64,000 bases of DNA from Glandiceps talaboti (taxonomy: Eukaryota > Hemichordata > Enteropneusta > Spengelidae), in assembly GCF_964340395.1 (NCBI RefSeq), contig NC_135570.1, positions 8,367,322-8,431,321 of the forward strand, written 5' to 3'. Shown piece after piece: positions 13,201 through 27,648 of the stretch. Within the stretch, counting starts at the first letter, position 1. Each line of letters starts with the position of its first letter. A program made the position numbers and the translations under genes. The notes below the pieces were generated by a model. It worked only from the letters and a program-made list of their open reading frames with translations. It ran no database searches and was not told where the DNA came from.

Positions 13201-16200
13201 ACTAATTAAGCAGATGTCATCGCTATGCATATATTGTACTGTAACAATAGCTAAAATGTTTGTAAATTGTTCCACCTTCCAATAGTTCTCACTTCAAAAT
13301 AGCCAACTTCAGCAAAGTCCTCAAAACCATCTTTCCACAACTTGATTCGGAAACATCTCATCGAAATGCCTACAGGTCTTGAATATTCCGTACTGTTGAC
13401 ATGGCACTATTCGACCTTATCATGGATCGGTTTAGATGCTTGGAAAAATCTTAAGCTTACTTTTGACATCCCTCCTTATATTACGAGATTGCCCTAGCGT
13501 GCATCTCCCCTTTATCGAGTCAGAATCATAATCTAGTCTGAAATTGTGTTCTCTATTATCCATGCTGTAGGTCATGTAACTTTGTTCAAAATACCACCCG
13601 TTTCAGGCAGGAGTAATGCTACTAATGAACAGTTTTCTATCAGAAAATCAATTTTCTGTTCAACGAGAAATGTAATCTATCTCATTCAGTGTAAGAGATG
13701 TGGGATGCAATTTGTAGGCCAGACTATCCAGGAAATGAGAACAAGATTCAATGGTCACACATCTTCAATTCAATTCATGAAAGGATCTTTGAATAGAATA
13801 TTAAGGAAAAATCATTTTCAACATGGGAAAGGGTAGGTGAAGCTAGGGTTGCAGTAATAATTCAGGCTTTTGGTCTGTCCCGTTTGACATGTCAATATTC
13901 GTATCTATTTAAGCAATGATATGACAACTGTTTTATTTGCAAATACAAAATTGTAAGTACAAAAGGTACTTTTGAAAGAAATATCATTATAACTTTAAAA
14001 TGCGTGTGGTTTTGTCAAATGCAGCTGTAACGGCTACTTTTTCTGTCCGTTACAATAATATGTTGAAAGTAGAATGATTCGCCTACACAAATAGTGGGAT
14101 ATGTGACTCATGAAATAACAAACACCTTTTACATGAAAATTTGTCGTCTTAAGGGTCCGTAGCGATAACAAACCATTTATAACACCCAGTCCTGGCGTCT
14201 TTCCACATGATAACACCGAACCCCTATGATATATTATCAGTAAATTTAAAACAGCCATCACATGCAGCCCCGAGCTATATTGTGGTGAAGGAACTAAATA
14301 GAGAGCTTGGAGACATTATAAAGAACAGCACACAAATCAGAAGAATTCACTCACGTGGTAATACTCTTCTAATGATATAACACACAAAGGAAATGATCTA
14401 ATGTTACTTAGATTATATGTCCAATAAGCAAGACTGTGAAACTTGAATGGTACTTACAATAATATGGGAGACAATTATATCATAAAGCATAACCAAAGCG
14501 GATAATGGATTTTGTATTCGAGAATGAGGCCGTTAACTCAAAGAAATGTATGAATAATGTAACAACACACACTGTCTGTTGTATTCTTAATTTAGAGACG
14601 TCTTGCTAAGGTAATAATGATGGATCACTCAAAAGAATGTAGCAATGCTGTTGAGAATTTTACCTCAGTGATACCTTAAACGATGACATTGAGTAATGTA
14701 AGAAGGATTCTTGTCGAGCTAGGCGACGCTCCAGGTTTGATGACTGATTCAAATTGTAAAATGTGGCAATATTGGTGTATTGGTTTCATGTATATTAGGA
14801 CAGCCAGTGAAATGTAGCAATATTGGTATATTGGTTTCATGTATATTAAGACAGCCAGTGAAATGTAGCAATATTGGTGTATTGGTTACATATATATTAA
14901 GACAGCCAGTGAAATGTAGCAATATTGGTGTATTGATTACATATATATTAAGACAGCCAGTGGAATGTAGCAATATTAATTGGTGTATTGGTTACATATA
15001 TATTAAGACAGCCAGTGAAATGTAGCAATATTGGTGTATTGGTTACATATATATTAAGACAGCCAGTGGAATGTAGCAATATTAATTGGTGTATTGGTTA
15101 CATATATATTAAGACAGCCAGTGGAATGTAGCAATATTGGTGTATTGGTTACATATATATTAAGACAGCCTTATGTCGAACCAGACAACGTCATATTAAT
15201 GGTTTCTTTGTTTCGTATAAGTTATTCAACAATTTAAAGCAATAGTAACTCCACTTTAATCATTTTATGTATGCTACATCTGTCCTATAATACGTTCCAC
15301 TTTTTGTAACGCGGGAACATCTGGAGATCGCCAAATGTCTTCATGTAATATCAAGCGACCATGTACTGATAGCCTAAAGGTATCTTACAACTCTTCTAAT
15401 ATGTGAACAGAAATGCTTTGAATAGCGTTTGTCTTTCTCTTAGACTGTAATCAAATATATCTGATACTAAGAAGTGAAAACCGAATTCGAAATTGAAACC
15501 GAACAAAATGGCACAACGTCATTCGCCGTCGCTTAGACACAAATTTGTTACCCAAAGGCATACTTGACATTTGTCACCTACATATATATGTTATGACCGA
15601 ACATATTCTTAATCTAGTAGCATACATGACTTTCCTTTAAACTGAAAAAAATATCACACGTTACATGATGAGAGGTTAGCGTTTTATGATGTAAGGGATA
15701 CAACATTGTAATCTATCACGTACAAATCTATACAGATATATCTACAAATTCCTGCCACTGGGAGTGAAGCACGTGAACGCCTATGCATAATTGAAGGCCG
15801 TCTAGGACTTATACCTGAAAAGCAGACATTCTGATCATAATCACCAATATCCAACGAGTATCCAGGGACTTTGGCCGATTACTTTACTATTGGAAGGACT
15901 TTAGGATCCTGGAGATTGTCATGTTGTGTATGTAACATAATGATACAATCTAAGAATACCTACTGAACGTTTACTCTCCAGGTGTATTTTCAGTTACTTC
16001 TATTTGTATCTTAAGTCACCGTTGTTTCCTTCTGGTTAGTCATGTGACAATATACTTCAAGATGAAAAAATTGGTTCAGTCACTATGACACAAAATTGAC
16101 ATCCGTTTCGATGCATGTCAAAAGTTGTGTCCCTCGAAAAGTATGTAGAAGGATAGTAGGACTCAGTAGTGGGAACAGCACTTACCTACTCCGAGTCCAT

Positions 16201-19200
16201 TCACATAATTTGCTATCAAACAAAAACAAGAGTGTACTTCAAAATGGGACTTTGCAACAAAAGCATTTACGCGCCAGGCCCATATAAAAATGGGGATATA
16301 GAACACTGAAAGCTAATCGTCCCTCCCTCCATTGCCTGCATTGGAGAGAGTTGCCACACATACATTCATGAATAAATACACTGAGCAAATACATTTCCAC
16401 CGTTTTCAACTCTCTTAACAAAATTATAAACACATTTACGCATAATTACATCAAAAGACAGAACTGAATAAGACACAAACAGTAACATAACATGAAAATA
16501 ATACAATAACATAAACGGGCTAGGAATGATAATTGTTTTGTAACATATTAATACAGTAACAACTGGACTTGTTCTTTCCGCGTTATTCTTACTTTAATGT
16601 TCCTAACATTACGACTTCTTGTTGGGTACGTGTGATTTATAAGTTCTGGAACAGAGAGTTTGTTATCTAGTTGGGTAGCAAACCTCCGACAGCTATTCTG
16701 TCATCAGACCTCCAGGGATTATCCGTAACGGTCGTGAATCCCTATAGGTACATACAGGATAAATCATTCTGGTAGCCCTCTTTTGAATATTTTCTATGCG
16801 AGGTCGTTGTTTCACAGGTAAATGTCCTTGCCATACGATACATACATGTTCTATGGCTTTTACATTATCTGCAGTGACAGTCGTAAATCTACAAGATAGA
16901 TTTCACAGAGAGGTTTTGCTAGCCACCTCATCAACATGTTTTTCCTACTTTAATTCGTTGCTAATCGTAACTCTCAGACATATGACATTTCTGCAACGGC
17001 TAGATCCATCTGACAGAAACTGATAAACCTGCTGATTAGCAAAACAAAACACCGTTTCCTTGCATTTTCGTCCTCACTCTAAAGGTCTGCCTCTTTCGAA
17101 AAACCAGTTCCGAATGACTGTGTAGAGAGCTAATTTGCAACATATAGAAAAAATGTTCAATTGAAGATCCCGGACAACATCGCAATTGTAAATCTTCTCC
17201 TGTCAAGTATGGCAGTAGATTTGATGTCTTGAGAAGTTCTAAAAGTGACTCGGTAACCCTCTGTCTGATCAGACTATTTATCGGGGGAGGGGGAACATTA
17301 ATGAAATCATCTCGAGAATTGCTCTCTCCAATCAAATCTGTTTAGCCTTCATACAATACGTTATAAAAGTTATAAAAGTTATACTGTGACTGCCAACTCT
17401 ATCATGATTCCAGTCAGAAGTTTAATGAAATAGTAAATTGCCATCCTGCCTTCACTTCATAGAAGTTGGGTTTTCAAACATAGTAATAAGACGTTAACGC
17501 AGACAACATTTATCATCTTCTAGCCAAGTCTCCAGAGAAGACTACATAAAATCAAATCTATCTAATTCCATACTGAAGAGATCTCTTGAGAATTAATTCT
17601 ATTAATCTTAACAATCCGCAATAAGGTTAGATATGCATTCCTTGCATTAAAGCCGTTTCAAACCGTTGCAGATCAGACGCATTTCTGATTTAATCCCTAG
17701 TGACACTTGCCAATAATTTTGCTTTTTCAAGACCACTGATATCATGTTTTGAAAATATGTCGCAATCACCCGGGGCAACGGAAGAATGATATCATACCCA
17801 TAATTACATTAAGTATAAGTTAGAAAGTTACCTTTTTGGATCTAGTTTTGAAGCGAATGCGTAGCCTTCGTCCGAATCAACCAGACGTCATCGGCGTAAT
17901 GACTGATTCAGACGACAGCTACGTAGTCGCTTCAAAACTAGATTTCAAAACGGTAACTTTATAACTCTTACTATATACAATGGAGTCCAGTATTAAAATA
18001 CATTTTACTACATTGAGTATGTTCTCCAGTCCTGCTGATGTGATCGGTTTATCTTCAAACATTTCTTTGTGCGTTATTCGCAGCGAAACAAGAATCGTAA
18101 GATACATAACTATTTATACTCCTTGAGGATTATCCATAAAACAGAATCGCGCAATTAACAGTTATCACATCGTAGGCTTTTTTGCGGATGGCGAAACAGT
18201 TTTATTTGTTGCCGTATCCAGGGTCCCGTATGCAGAATTTCAAGTGGCAGACTATGGTTTAAGGCCGTGTGATTAACTTGTCAGTGTGTTTTGAACAAGG
18301 GTAATAGTACATAAGAGTTACTAGCCCCGTCTACACGGCACTAAAAATCCTACCTGAGGTAGGATTCAGGATAGTTTGAAGCCCGTGTAGACGCAAACGC
18401 GTCCTGAACCTGTCCTGAAAGCGTCCTGACTTAGGACACCTTTGAGAGGTTTCCTGAAACCCTCCTGACTTCGTCCTATGACTGTCAGGACGGAAGGTGC
18501 GACATCCACGCTGTAACCTTCCTACGTGTAGACACAAATCTATCCTACCTCAGGTAGGACTTGGGACTGCCTCAGGTAGGACGACCTACGTGTAGATGGG
18601 GCTACTGTTATCGAGTCGACGTCTGAATTCAAAGGACGATAGACCACCAAAAGCATTTCTGAATCATAATATCTTTGACTTCGCTCGCTCGTTTCTCTTC
18701 ATTACATTATCAACTGCAGGTAAATTAGGATTCCGATGCCACATTATATATGATTGCACCCAAAATGTTACTAAATTGCGATATACAGGTATATATTATT
18801 TAACTTAAATACATAAAAAATTAAAGGATAGGCATCGCTTTCCTTGTAAAGGCATCCATGTTTAATGACCTCTTTTCTCTTCATTTTGACTTGACACAGC
18901 CTACAATTTTCGCTATGGGGTGAGGTGATTGATTATTAAGTTAGCCAAGGTATCCCACATGACACTCAATCTAACACCTTAAATACTAGCTAAATGTGGC
19001 GGAGTCGAAATGGGGGCATACTGTAGATGAATCAAGATTTTATGTCACTAAATTACATACGCTGCAAACTTTAAAAAATCAACGCAGCTTGAAATCAAAC
19101 AGAACTAAAGATGTACAGTACATAGTCCCATATTGAAAGTCAAAGTAGTTATGAAGTTTGTAATATCAGCATAATCGTATGGACAGAACATATTAGAATC

Positions 19201-22200
19201 AAATGGAATGTTGTTTTGCTTTGGCCCTGGTGTATTTCACTTTGGATCTAGTTATAGAGTATGTCTAAACAAACCAAACTAATGCAGAAAAAACCGACCT
19301 TGCTTCAATCATACAATATAGCTGTCAAGAACGGGAATGAATATCTAACAATATCACGATCATTTCGCATTATTATCACGTGACAAGGTAAACCATATTG
19401 ATAATGGATGGTTTGTGCCAACAAATGTTTCTATACTTTTCGTTTTGACGCGATCACATGTTGTTTTTAGGTTGCTTTAATTCTTAAAAGATAAGACACA
19501 AATTACATTGGCACTTGGAAAATATGTTTTCATATTATGACTATTTATACATTCATGCTGTTGAAAAAAAATATTATGGCATGACCATTTGGTTAATTAT
19601 CTCAAATATTACTCATGGGGGTGTAATTGTAATAGTAATCTGTCTCCACATTCAGGTGAATTGAACAAGGACGTCACCCTGCAGATAGGATCACGATAAT
19701 CCCATATTGAAAGTCAGAGTAGTTATTGATCAGTTATGAAGTTTGCAATATCAGCATAACCATATGGACAGGACATATTGGAATCAAATGGAATATTTGT
19801 TTTGCTTTGGCCCTGATGTATTCATCTTGGGCCTAGTAATACTGTATGTCTAAACAAACCAAACTAATACAGAAAAACGACCTTCAATCAATCATACAAT
19901 ATGTTTGTCAGGAACGGGAATAGCTAATAATATCACGATCATTTCGTATTTTTATCACGTGACAAGGTAAACCATATTGATAATGGATGGTTTGGGCCAA
20001 AAAAACCTTTGTAGTATCAATTGCAAACATATGAATCAGATGAAAGCTATTAATCATGTTGCCTTGTTTTAATACTAATATGATACCTCATAATGAAAGA
20101 TAAATCAACATTTGCACAGGTATTTTGTAAGCCAACTGTCAAAACGTTTTGTGGAAATGTTGCTATAATAGTTACAGTAACATATCAATTGTATTGTAGT
20201 TGTTGGTTTATAACATTTGGAACATGAAACCTAAACCAACGGGACATGAAACAACACACAGCAGACATGAAACGGAAAACAACGGAACATGAAACGAAAC
20301 ACAATGTAATATGAAACAGAACACAAAGGAACACGTTATGAAACATCACGGGACATGAGCCGAAACACATCAGAAGATGAATCGGAACATAACGGAACAT
20401 GTAATGGAACATGAATCGGAACACAAAGGAATATGAAGCGAAACACAACAGAACATGAAACAGAACACAACGGAACATGTTATGAAACATTATGGGACAT
20501 GAAACGAAACACAATGTAATATGAAACAGAACACAAAGGAACACGTTATGAAACATCACGGGACATGAGCCGAAACACATCCGAAGGTGAATCGGAACAC
20601 AGCGGAACATGTAACAGAACATGAAACGGAACACAACGGAAAATGAAACGAAAGTCAACAGGACATGAAACGAAGCAACGGAACATCAAACAAAACCGCA
20701 ACAGGACATGAAACGAAACGCAGTGTCATCAAACAGAATACAATGGAACATGCAACAGCGCACATCGGATCCGAACATGGAGCAGAACACAAGGGAAGAT
20801 GAAACAGAACAACCGGAACATGAAATGTAACACAATAGGACATGAAACGGAACACAACGGAATATGCATCACAACACACGGGAACACGAAACTGAACACA
20901 ATTAAACATGAAACAAAATACAAATCAATGGAATTGTATTAGTTCACCTCGTTATTAAAATATCGGAAATCGAAGTAATTGGAAACCTCTTTGTAATAAA
21001 AGTTTGTCTTGTAGCTAAAACTACAAGATCTTATTTTTAAAAAACGAAGTACATTTCACCTGCTTCTTCAAGAAATTACGGATGTCAGTCACACTATGCC
21101 CCTGTGTAGCTACGACACTGACAACACAAACAAATGAAACTCTGGGGTGGCATTACCTCAAATGAAAGTTAAAAACAACACACAGAGGAAAGATGCTGAT
21201 AGATAGCTATAGCTACTTCGAGTTGTAAACCAGCTTCCTCCAGAGAGAGACTCTAGAGAGAGTAGAGTTTATTGTCTATGCATTCCTTTTACCTAGGCCG
21301 CATTGTATACATGCGATATAATTAATGTGGTAGTGTTTAGATACTTTATGGGCTAAATCCGTATATCATTGTCAAACTAGAACGATAAATCCAGAACAAA
21401 TCAACCAATTCTGCAACTATATTACCAATAAACCATAAACAAAAGGGCAATTTCATCCCGCATGACTTTATTGTTTCCAGATCTCAATTGAAGCAACATG
21501 CGCGCCCGTTATCTTCAAATATGAAAAGAACAGAGGCGAAATGTAACATTTCAGTTATATTTCATTAGTAAAGTAAGTCTCAAAAACTGATATTCCTAAA
21601 GCTATACGCGGTTTTAGGATGGCGATTGTGGCCAGGCTACGTTATATTTTTCAGTTGCTGCTGATAATGACAATAATTATAACTATTTTTCATTATCATT
21701 AAGAGAAAATGATTTATATGTAGCAATTGTTTTCCCGTCAATTTAAAACAACTACCTGCTTTAAAAAAATATTAACAGAAATCAGTATTATTTCTTTCCT
21801 ACAGATTTGATGTTAATTATTTTTGATATTATGCTTGTAACTTTATATATTCTACGGTCATAAAGATGCCATCCAGATTTAATAACTGATCTGAACTCGT
21901 CTTCTGGAACAAAAAATTCGATCTCTGTGATGTACAGCAATTCAGCTCTAATAATCTGACAATATTTTGATACAACATTGATTAGGTAGTTCCTGTAAAT
22001 AAACAGGATGACATCATTTTCGACCAATCACAATCTAGAGTAACAGTTAATAAACTGATTAGAGTGTTCCTCTAGAATTATAAATCTATGGCCGTATGAC
22101 ACTCGCGTGACTGACACGTACACCCGCCATACAGTACTTTTAAGTAAACATAGACCCTACAGAAATTAATATAGCAAAAAATAGCAAAACTGAAGGGTAG

Positions 22201-24410
22201 CAATTGCTGTATTGTCATTGAAGAACAATTATTGTAAAGTGTCATACCTAGTGTTATTGTAAGGATGGTCTGCAGCAATTGTAAAATGTGACATATCATG
22301 GACGCAATTGGTCACCCTTAAACTGTGTATAGACTTGTGGGACTTAGATTTGGATACTTCAATGATGAAATAATTGAAAGTTGCGGCCTTTTAAATTTCG
22401 CTTTAATGTGTTATTTCATATCTGAAGGTAGAGGGCGCGTGCTGCACTCCACTTGAAAGCTTGAAAACTACAAGCTCAAAAGGCCTAAAGTGATCTTATG
22501 GATCACGACTTAAGTATACTTTTGCCGTTGCATGCGGACGGGTTGGACGTGGTTTGTCACGGATTAATAGTTTTGAAAATTTACATGTACGACTTCAATA
22601 ATTTCTAAGAAATACAAATGTGACAGTGAAATGTTTACGACTTCATATTAATATATATTGTGGGGAATGTTTTTAAAGGAATATAAAATGTACGCTATTA
22701 CTATTCCGTATTCAGCCTTGTGTAGTTCACTGCCTATATACAAATCGCATGGATAACTTATGTTGTACAAATGCATATACCATTATTTTATTTATCAATG
22801 TCTGGTTTGTAGACATTCCTACGGAGAACTGCAATTTCAGTAGTACAATTTTCTAGTTTGGTCAATTTAGTGCAATCTCATCATTGCAAGTCAGCATAGA
22901 GAGTTATGGAGACTGGTTGTCTACATGTAGTCATGCTTGTTAAATTACTTCACGTAAAAGAGCGATATGTTTGTTATACAGTAGCTCAGCATGACGTACT
23001 GTCCTTAATAAAAGCACTGATATTGTTTCATTACCTTGAAGCCTTCTTTAATAAAGGTGTATATGATGGGATTCAGGAAGCTGTTTGCCATGGCCAACCA
23101 ATGACAGCACAGATAAATCACCAGCAGTGTTGATCGTTGAGACTTCCTTTTTATTATGTCACTGTCGATGCTCAGAACAAGGTTGAATATATTCAGTGGC
23201 AGCAAGCATATAGCGAATGCTACTACAATGGCAACTAGTAGTTTGACCGTCTACAGGGAAAAAGAACCGAGGGGTGGGAATAAAAGAAAGTGAATGTTAG
23301 CCGTCTTGGAGAGAAGAGAGGATGTACATAATATTAGTTAGGACAATAAAACTATTAGATATTATTAAACAATCCATTCAAAAGGTAGAAGTACAAACAA
23401 CAAGACTTCGCTTAAATTTGTAACTGGGACATGTTTTTTAATATGTTTTGATAGGTACAATGACTCATAATATCGTACACCGTGAACAGCATTGTAGGAC
23501 ATATCCAAAACAGAACATTCTCTCAAGATATAAACTTGCCATTGCACTGCCTACAGATAATATTCACCACTAATTAACATATACATTGCATTTTTATAAG
23601 TAAAAGACAAATTTTTAGTTGAGTATATCTTTGGGTATTTGATGAAAGAAAATGTCTCCGTTGTCAGCTAGTGCAGGTTTAAAACCCAGCCCTCAAGTCC
23701 ATCTATTCATGAAGGTACTTTTAAGGCATTTCATAGTCCCAAATATACATGGAAACGAATTTAGAAGTAGACATTGTACCCAACGTCTCTTTTACATATC
23801 TTGTTGGTTTTAATAAACGCAAGAGCTATGGTCATTGCCGGGTAATTTTAAGACTACAGTGCAATATTATGTTACTCTTTACAAAATGCTTTACGCTAGA
23901 TATATATCTTTGACATACCAGTCCTTTTGAAAAATATACTCGGATTTGATATGGTCGGATTTGACACTGGAGGACAAGGTCAAAGTCGAATTTAATGATA
24001 CAAACAGAAATATTACATAGGTAATAGAATTTGAACATAATTAATTGAGTTTCAATCTCTTCTCAGAATACCGACCAGTTGTTACCAGCAGAACGATTGA
24101 ATCTGATAAGGGTTAAAATATTCCATTAGAGTTTCAATGTGTCACTTTCTGACGAGGTTTCTTGTTCAATTACAGTACATTAATGACATCCGATCATGTA
24201 GTCGACATTAAGTCAATAGTGATCTGGGCACCAAATACACACATTTCAACTTAAACCATTTGAAAGATATCGCCGTGGTCAGTGTCTTGAACTTTCATCT
24301 ATTTTAGAACAATTTTGACATCTAATAACAACGCTTATGTACTCAAAAGTGTCTTTGATTTTATTCAAGAAATGCGTACAGTTTATTTACATGCATGCAT
24401 GCTTACATAA

Positions 24411-24452
<42 letters not shown>

Positions 24453-27400
24453 ACACTGTCGTCTACATCGCTGTCCTTACATGACTTGAATATAATTCAG
24501 AACTTCCAATAAAAAAGAAGAAGAAAAGAAATCATACTATAGCGGTTTTTAAACAGAATATGTAATCATTCTCACTTTCTGTTTTGCCGCTCTCTTCATA
24601 TCAGACTTTGTATTATCCAGCATTTCGTTTCCCGGCACACTTCGTTGCCATAGAGATGCACCAATACTCCGGTAAGCGAAGAGGAGAATACCCAGTGGCA
24701 TGAAGAATACAATGCAAATAATGAATGATTCGTAGACAAGGGAAACTTGTTGGCTGGGCCATAACTCGTCACACTGCATGTTAGAATGACGATCGACGTA
24801 AGCCCTGGCATATATCAACTGGAGAACACCTAAGCCCGTTGATAAGATCCAGATGACGACGATGGTGTACACAGATCTTGGTTTTGATGTTCGTCTTGCC
24901 AAAGGTCTGACGACAGCGAAGTACCGATCAACAGCTATAGCTGTCAGCGTGAAGATACTCACAAAAGGAGATACCTACAATAGATACACATGATAAAAAA
25001 GTCACATTTTTCGAAATAACTGGTTTTCATGCATGTTTCTTTAATATGCCGAATTCAAAGCGTTTTCTTTGACAGAACCTGCATTGTTCATGTTATGTGG
25101 GCTATCGTTTAGTTTTTATGCAAGATTAAGTGTTAATGTTGAATTTGAAAAGGATGGAGTAATAATTTTTTGCTTATCTAGTTTCATTTCTCCAAAAAAG
25201 ATTGAATTCTTTTAACATGAACAGATTGTGTGAATTCGATCGATGGAATAGTGTAAGATAGAAGGAGAAATACGATACAGACTGCATTGATGTGAAAATC
25301 AGTTATTAGATTGAGGGCACACCTACAGATATCGATGTAGATAATTTTGAATTCAATTTTGGATACCAGTGTTTATTACAGGAAGACCATGTAACCCCAA
25401 TGTAACGAATACACGAATACATCTTACAATCTATGACCTTTAACCTTTGTGACGTAATGAATAAAAAACTATAATTGTTCAACGGACGTTATCAATTCTC
25501 AGTGGATTGCCACAACTCCATTTATCAAACATCTTGTCATTCTCATTATTATTCAGTATTTCACCTACAGCTCTGCACTAAATAATCTCCGGGTACTAGG
25601 AATTGTCATCGAAACACGTAATTAGTCTTGTTTTTACTTTGTTAAATTTCATAGAAATAGAAACGCGGGATTTTTTCTTTCAAAATAAATTCAAGTTTTG
25701 AAAATACATTAACGTGTTAGTGAAATGAAGAGAAAACGCTTTAGTTTATGATTTTATTTTATTTTATTTTTTTCATTTTATTTTATTTATACTCGGTTTA
25801 AAAAGTAGCACAGCTGACGTGCTAATACATCCGAGATGTAAAATATAAATAAAAACTACAGTAAAACAGTCAGGAAGATAAAATACACATCTGTTTCACA
25901 ATAAAAACTTATATACCAAACAAAATAAACCAACAACAAAGACTCAAAAGACTCAAACAACACTAAAACCTAGAGCTGAAAAATAAAATGATGGAAATCA
26001 CATTGCGAAAGAGTATAAATAAGTCGTCCAACAACACTAAATTACAAGTAAAACAGGGGTTGAGATACATTGCCTTGATACTGGGTATGTATATATTTAC
26101 GATACTTCCATCTCAGCTGTATCACGTTTTCATATGTTTCCTCGTCTGGAGACACTATTAAAGTTTCCTTTGCTACGTACGAACAAGCTGCATAGCGGAA
26201 AAAAAATTCATTGTCTACATGCCAAAAAATAATGGGCACGATGCTTTTAAAGTAGCATATGGAACCTAGAAATCACAGAAAGCCCTTTGATTTCACTCAT
26301 CAGGTAGGGGAACCTACTCATCATTGGAAACTACTAAAAACGCAAACTAGAATGAAAATAGTATGCTTCTTTTCAATTTTGTGTAAGATTTTATAATCAT
26401 ACTATAATTCTATACAGTAATTCGAGACAATATATTGTCTGGACAGACTGATGAAACATCTAGTACCTGCTTGAAATTGTGTGCTTGAAATAAGTGTTCG
26501 CTGAGCTATACGCCATCGTGATATGTAGAGCTATAGGTAACTTTATCCGAACCAGCTACATTTTCTAATTTTCAAAATTTCGGTTTCTACTTTCCATTCA
26601 CCACGTACACTATCAAAAGCGTACGCTCTGTGTCATCATGGGACTTCTTTCTTTTTATCCTTTACCTGCAATAATCGTAAAAGTCTTATATATATGCTCC
26701 CAGAGTCTGAGATGTGCTTCAGCGATCATACGATCACATATTAAGATAAATCCAATCTTGACATCAGTGCCGATATGGTACATTTCCAATCGGTCTGCAG
26801 ACCCTCTTAACCATGTTTGCGTCTGATACTATTAACTCAAATACGGACGCGGGCCATTTGTGATGAACCTGAGATGTTACATCAAGTTTGAGTTTGTACA
26901 ATTTAATTCTGTCATGTTGCTGTCCAATTTGGGGGAATATATAGGAAAAAGATACAACACTCATGATGTAGAGCATAAAAAAGAGTAATGAACAAATCTT
27001 TTCACGATTTTGACGTAAAAGTGATTTGTAGCATATAATGCAACAATTTACTAACATAGCCGAAACAAAGCAGGTGTTTTTTGGATATTTTCCTCGATTG
27101 CCATTAATTTGATACATAGCAATGGAAAGATAATACCAATTTTTTCTGTTGCTATGCTACCGGCACATAATGAAAGAAGAGTACTTCACACATACAAGTA
27201 TTACAATTTAGTCAGATTTGGTAAAGTAAGCTTCCAACTCCTTTACCTTGAGTACACATTTACTGAGACTAATGAAGAAATCACAATCAGACGTGCACAT
27301 TAATATTATATATAGTTATTATTTATTTTCATTTATTTATGTATTTACTAACTAAAGTCTAGCTCCAAATATTTATAAACTGGTAAATATTCGACTCTCA

Positions 27401-27606
27401 AAGAATTGTATATGGGGATATTTAAAGAAACCGCCCATAGGTATCATTTAATATAACATTACGAATTAGCACACAATTCAAACTATGAATATTGTAAAAC
27501 GTCAATACAAGTATCACTTTTACTGATATTGCAGTTTTTACTTTCGAAATTCGACAAAATAAAGTAACCCGATATTTTCTTCGATTTCGCCAGTGATGTA
27601 TTGATT

Positions 27607-27648
<42 letters not shown>

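Noticed and set aside
13546-13836. Host GIY-YIG nuclease gene
   Set aside because: The NVIYLIQC..CG.Q.VGQT pattern with decayed flanks is that of a Penelope-like retroelement fragment, not a host repair nuclease.
14749-15025. Repetitive 74-81 codon frames on both strands
   Set aside because: The 51-bp minisatellite unit is a multiple of three, which keeps frames open without selection.
17036-17335. 99-codon minus frame as LINE coding sequence
   Set aside because: No RT motif is visible, although it adjoins a real LINE fragment.
20185-20658. 157-codon minus frame rich in Phe, Met, Cys
   Set aside because: It follows the period of the GGAACATGAAAC minisatellite and has no domain.
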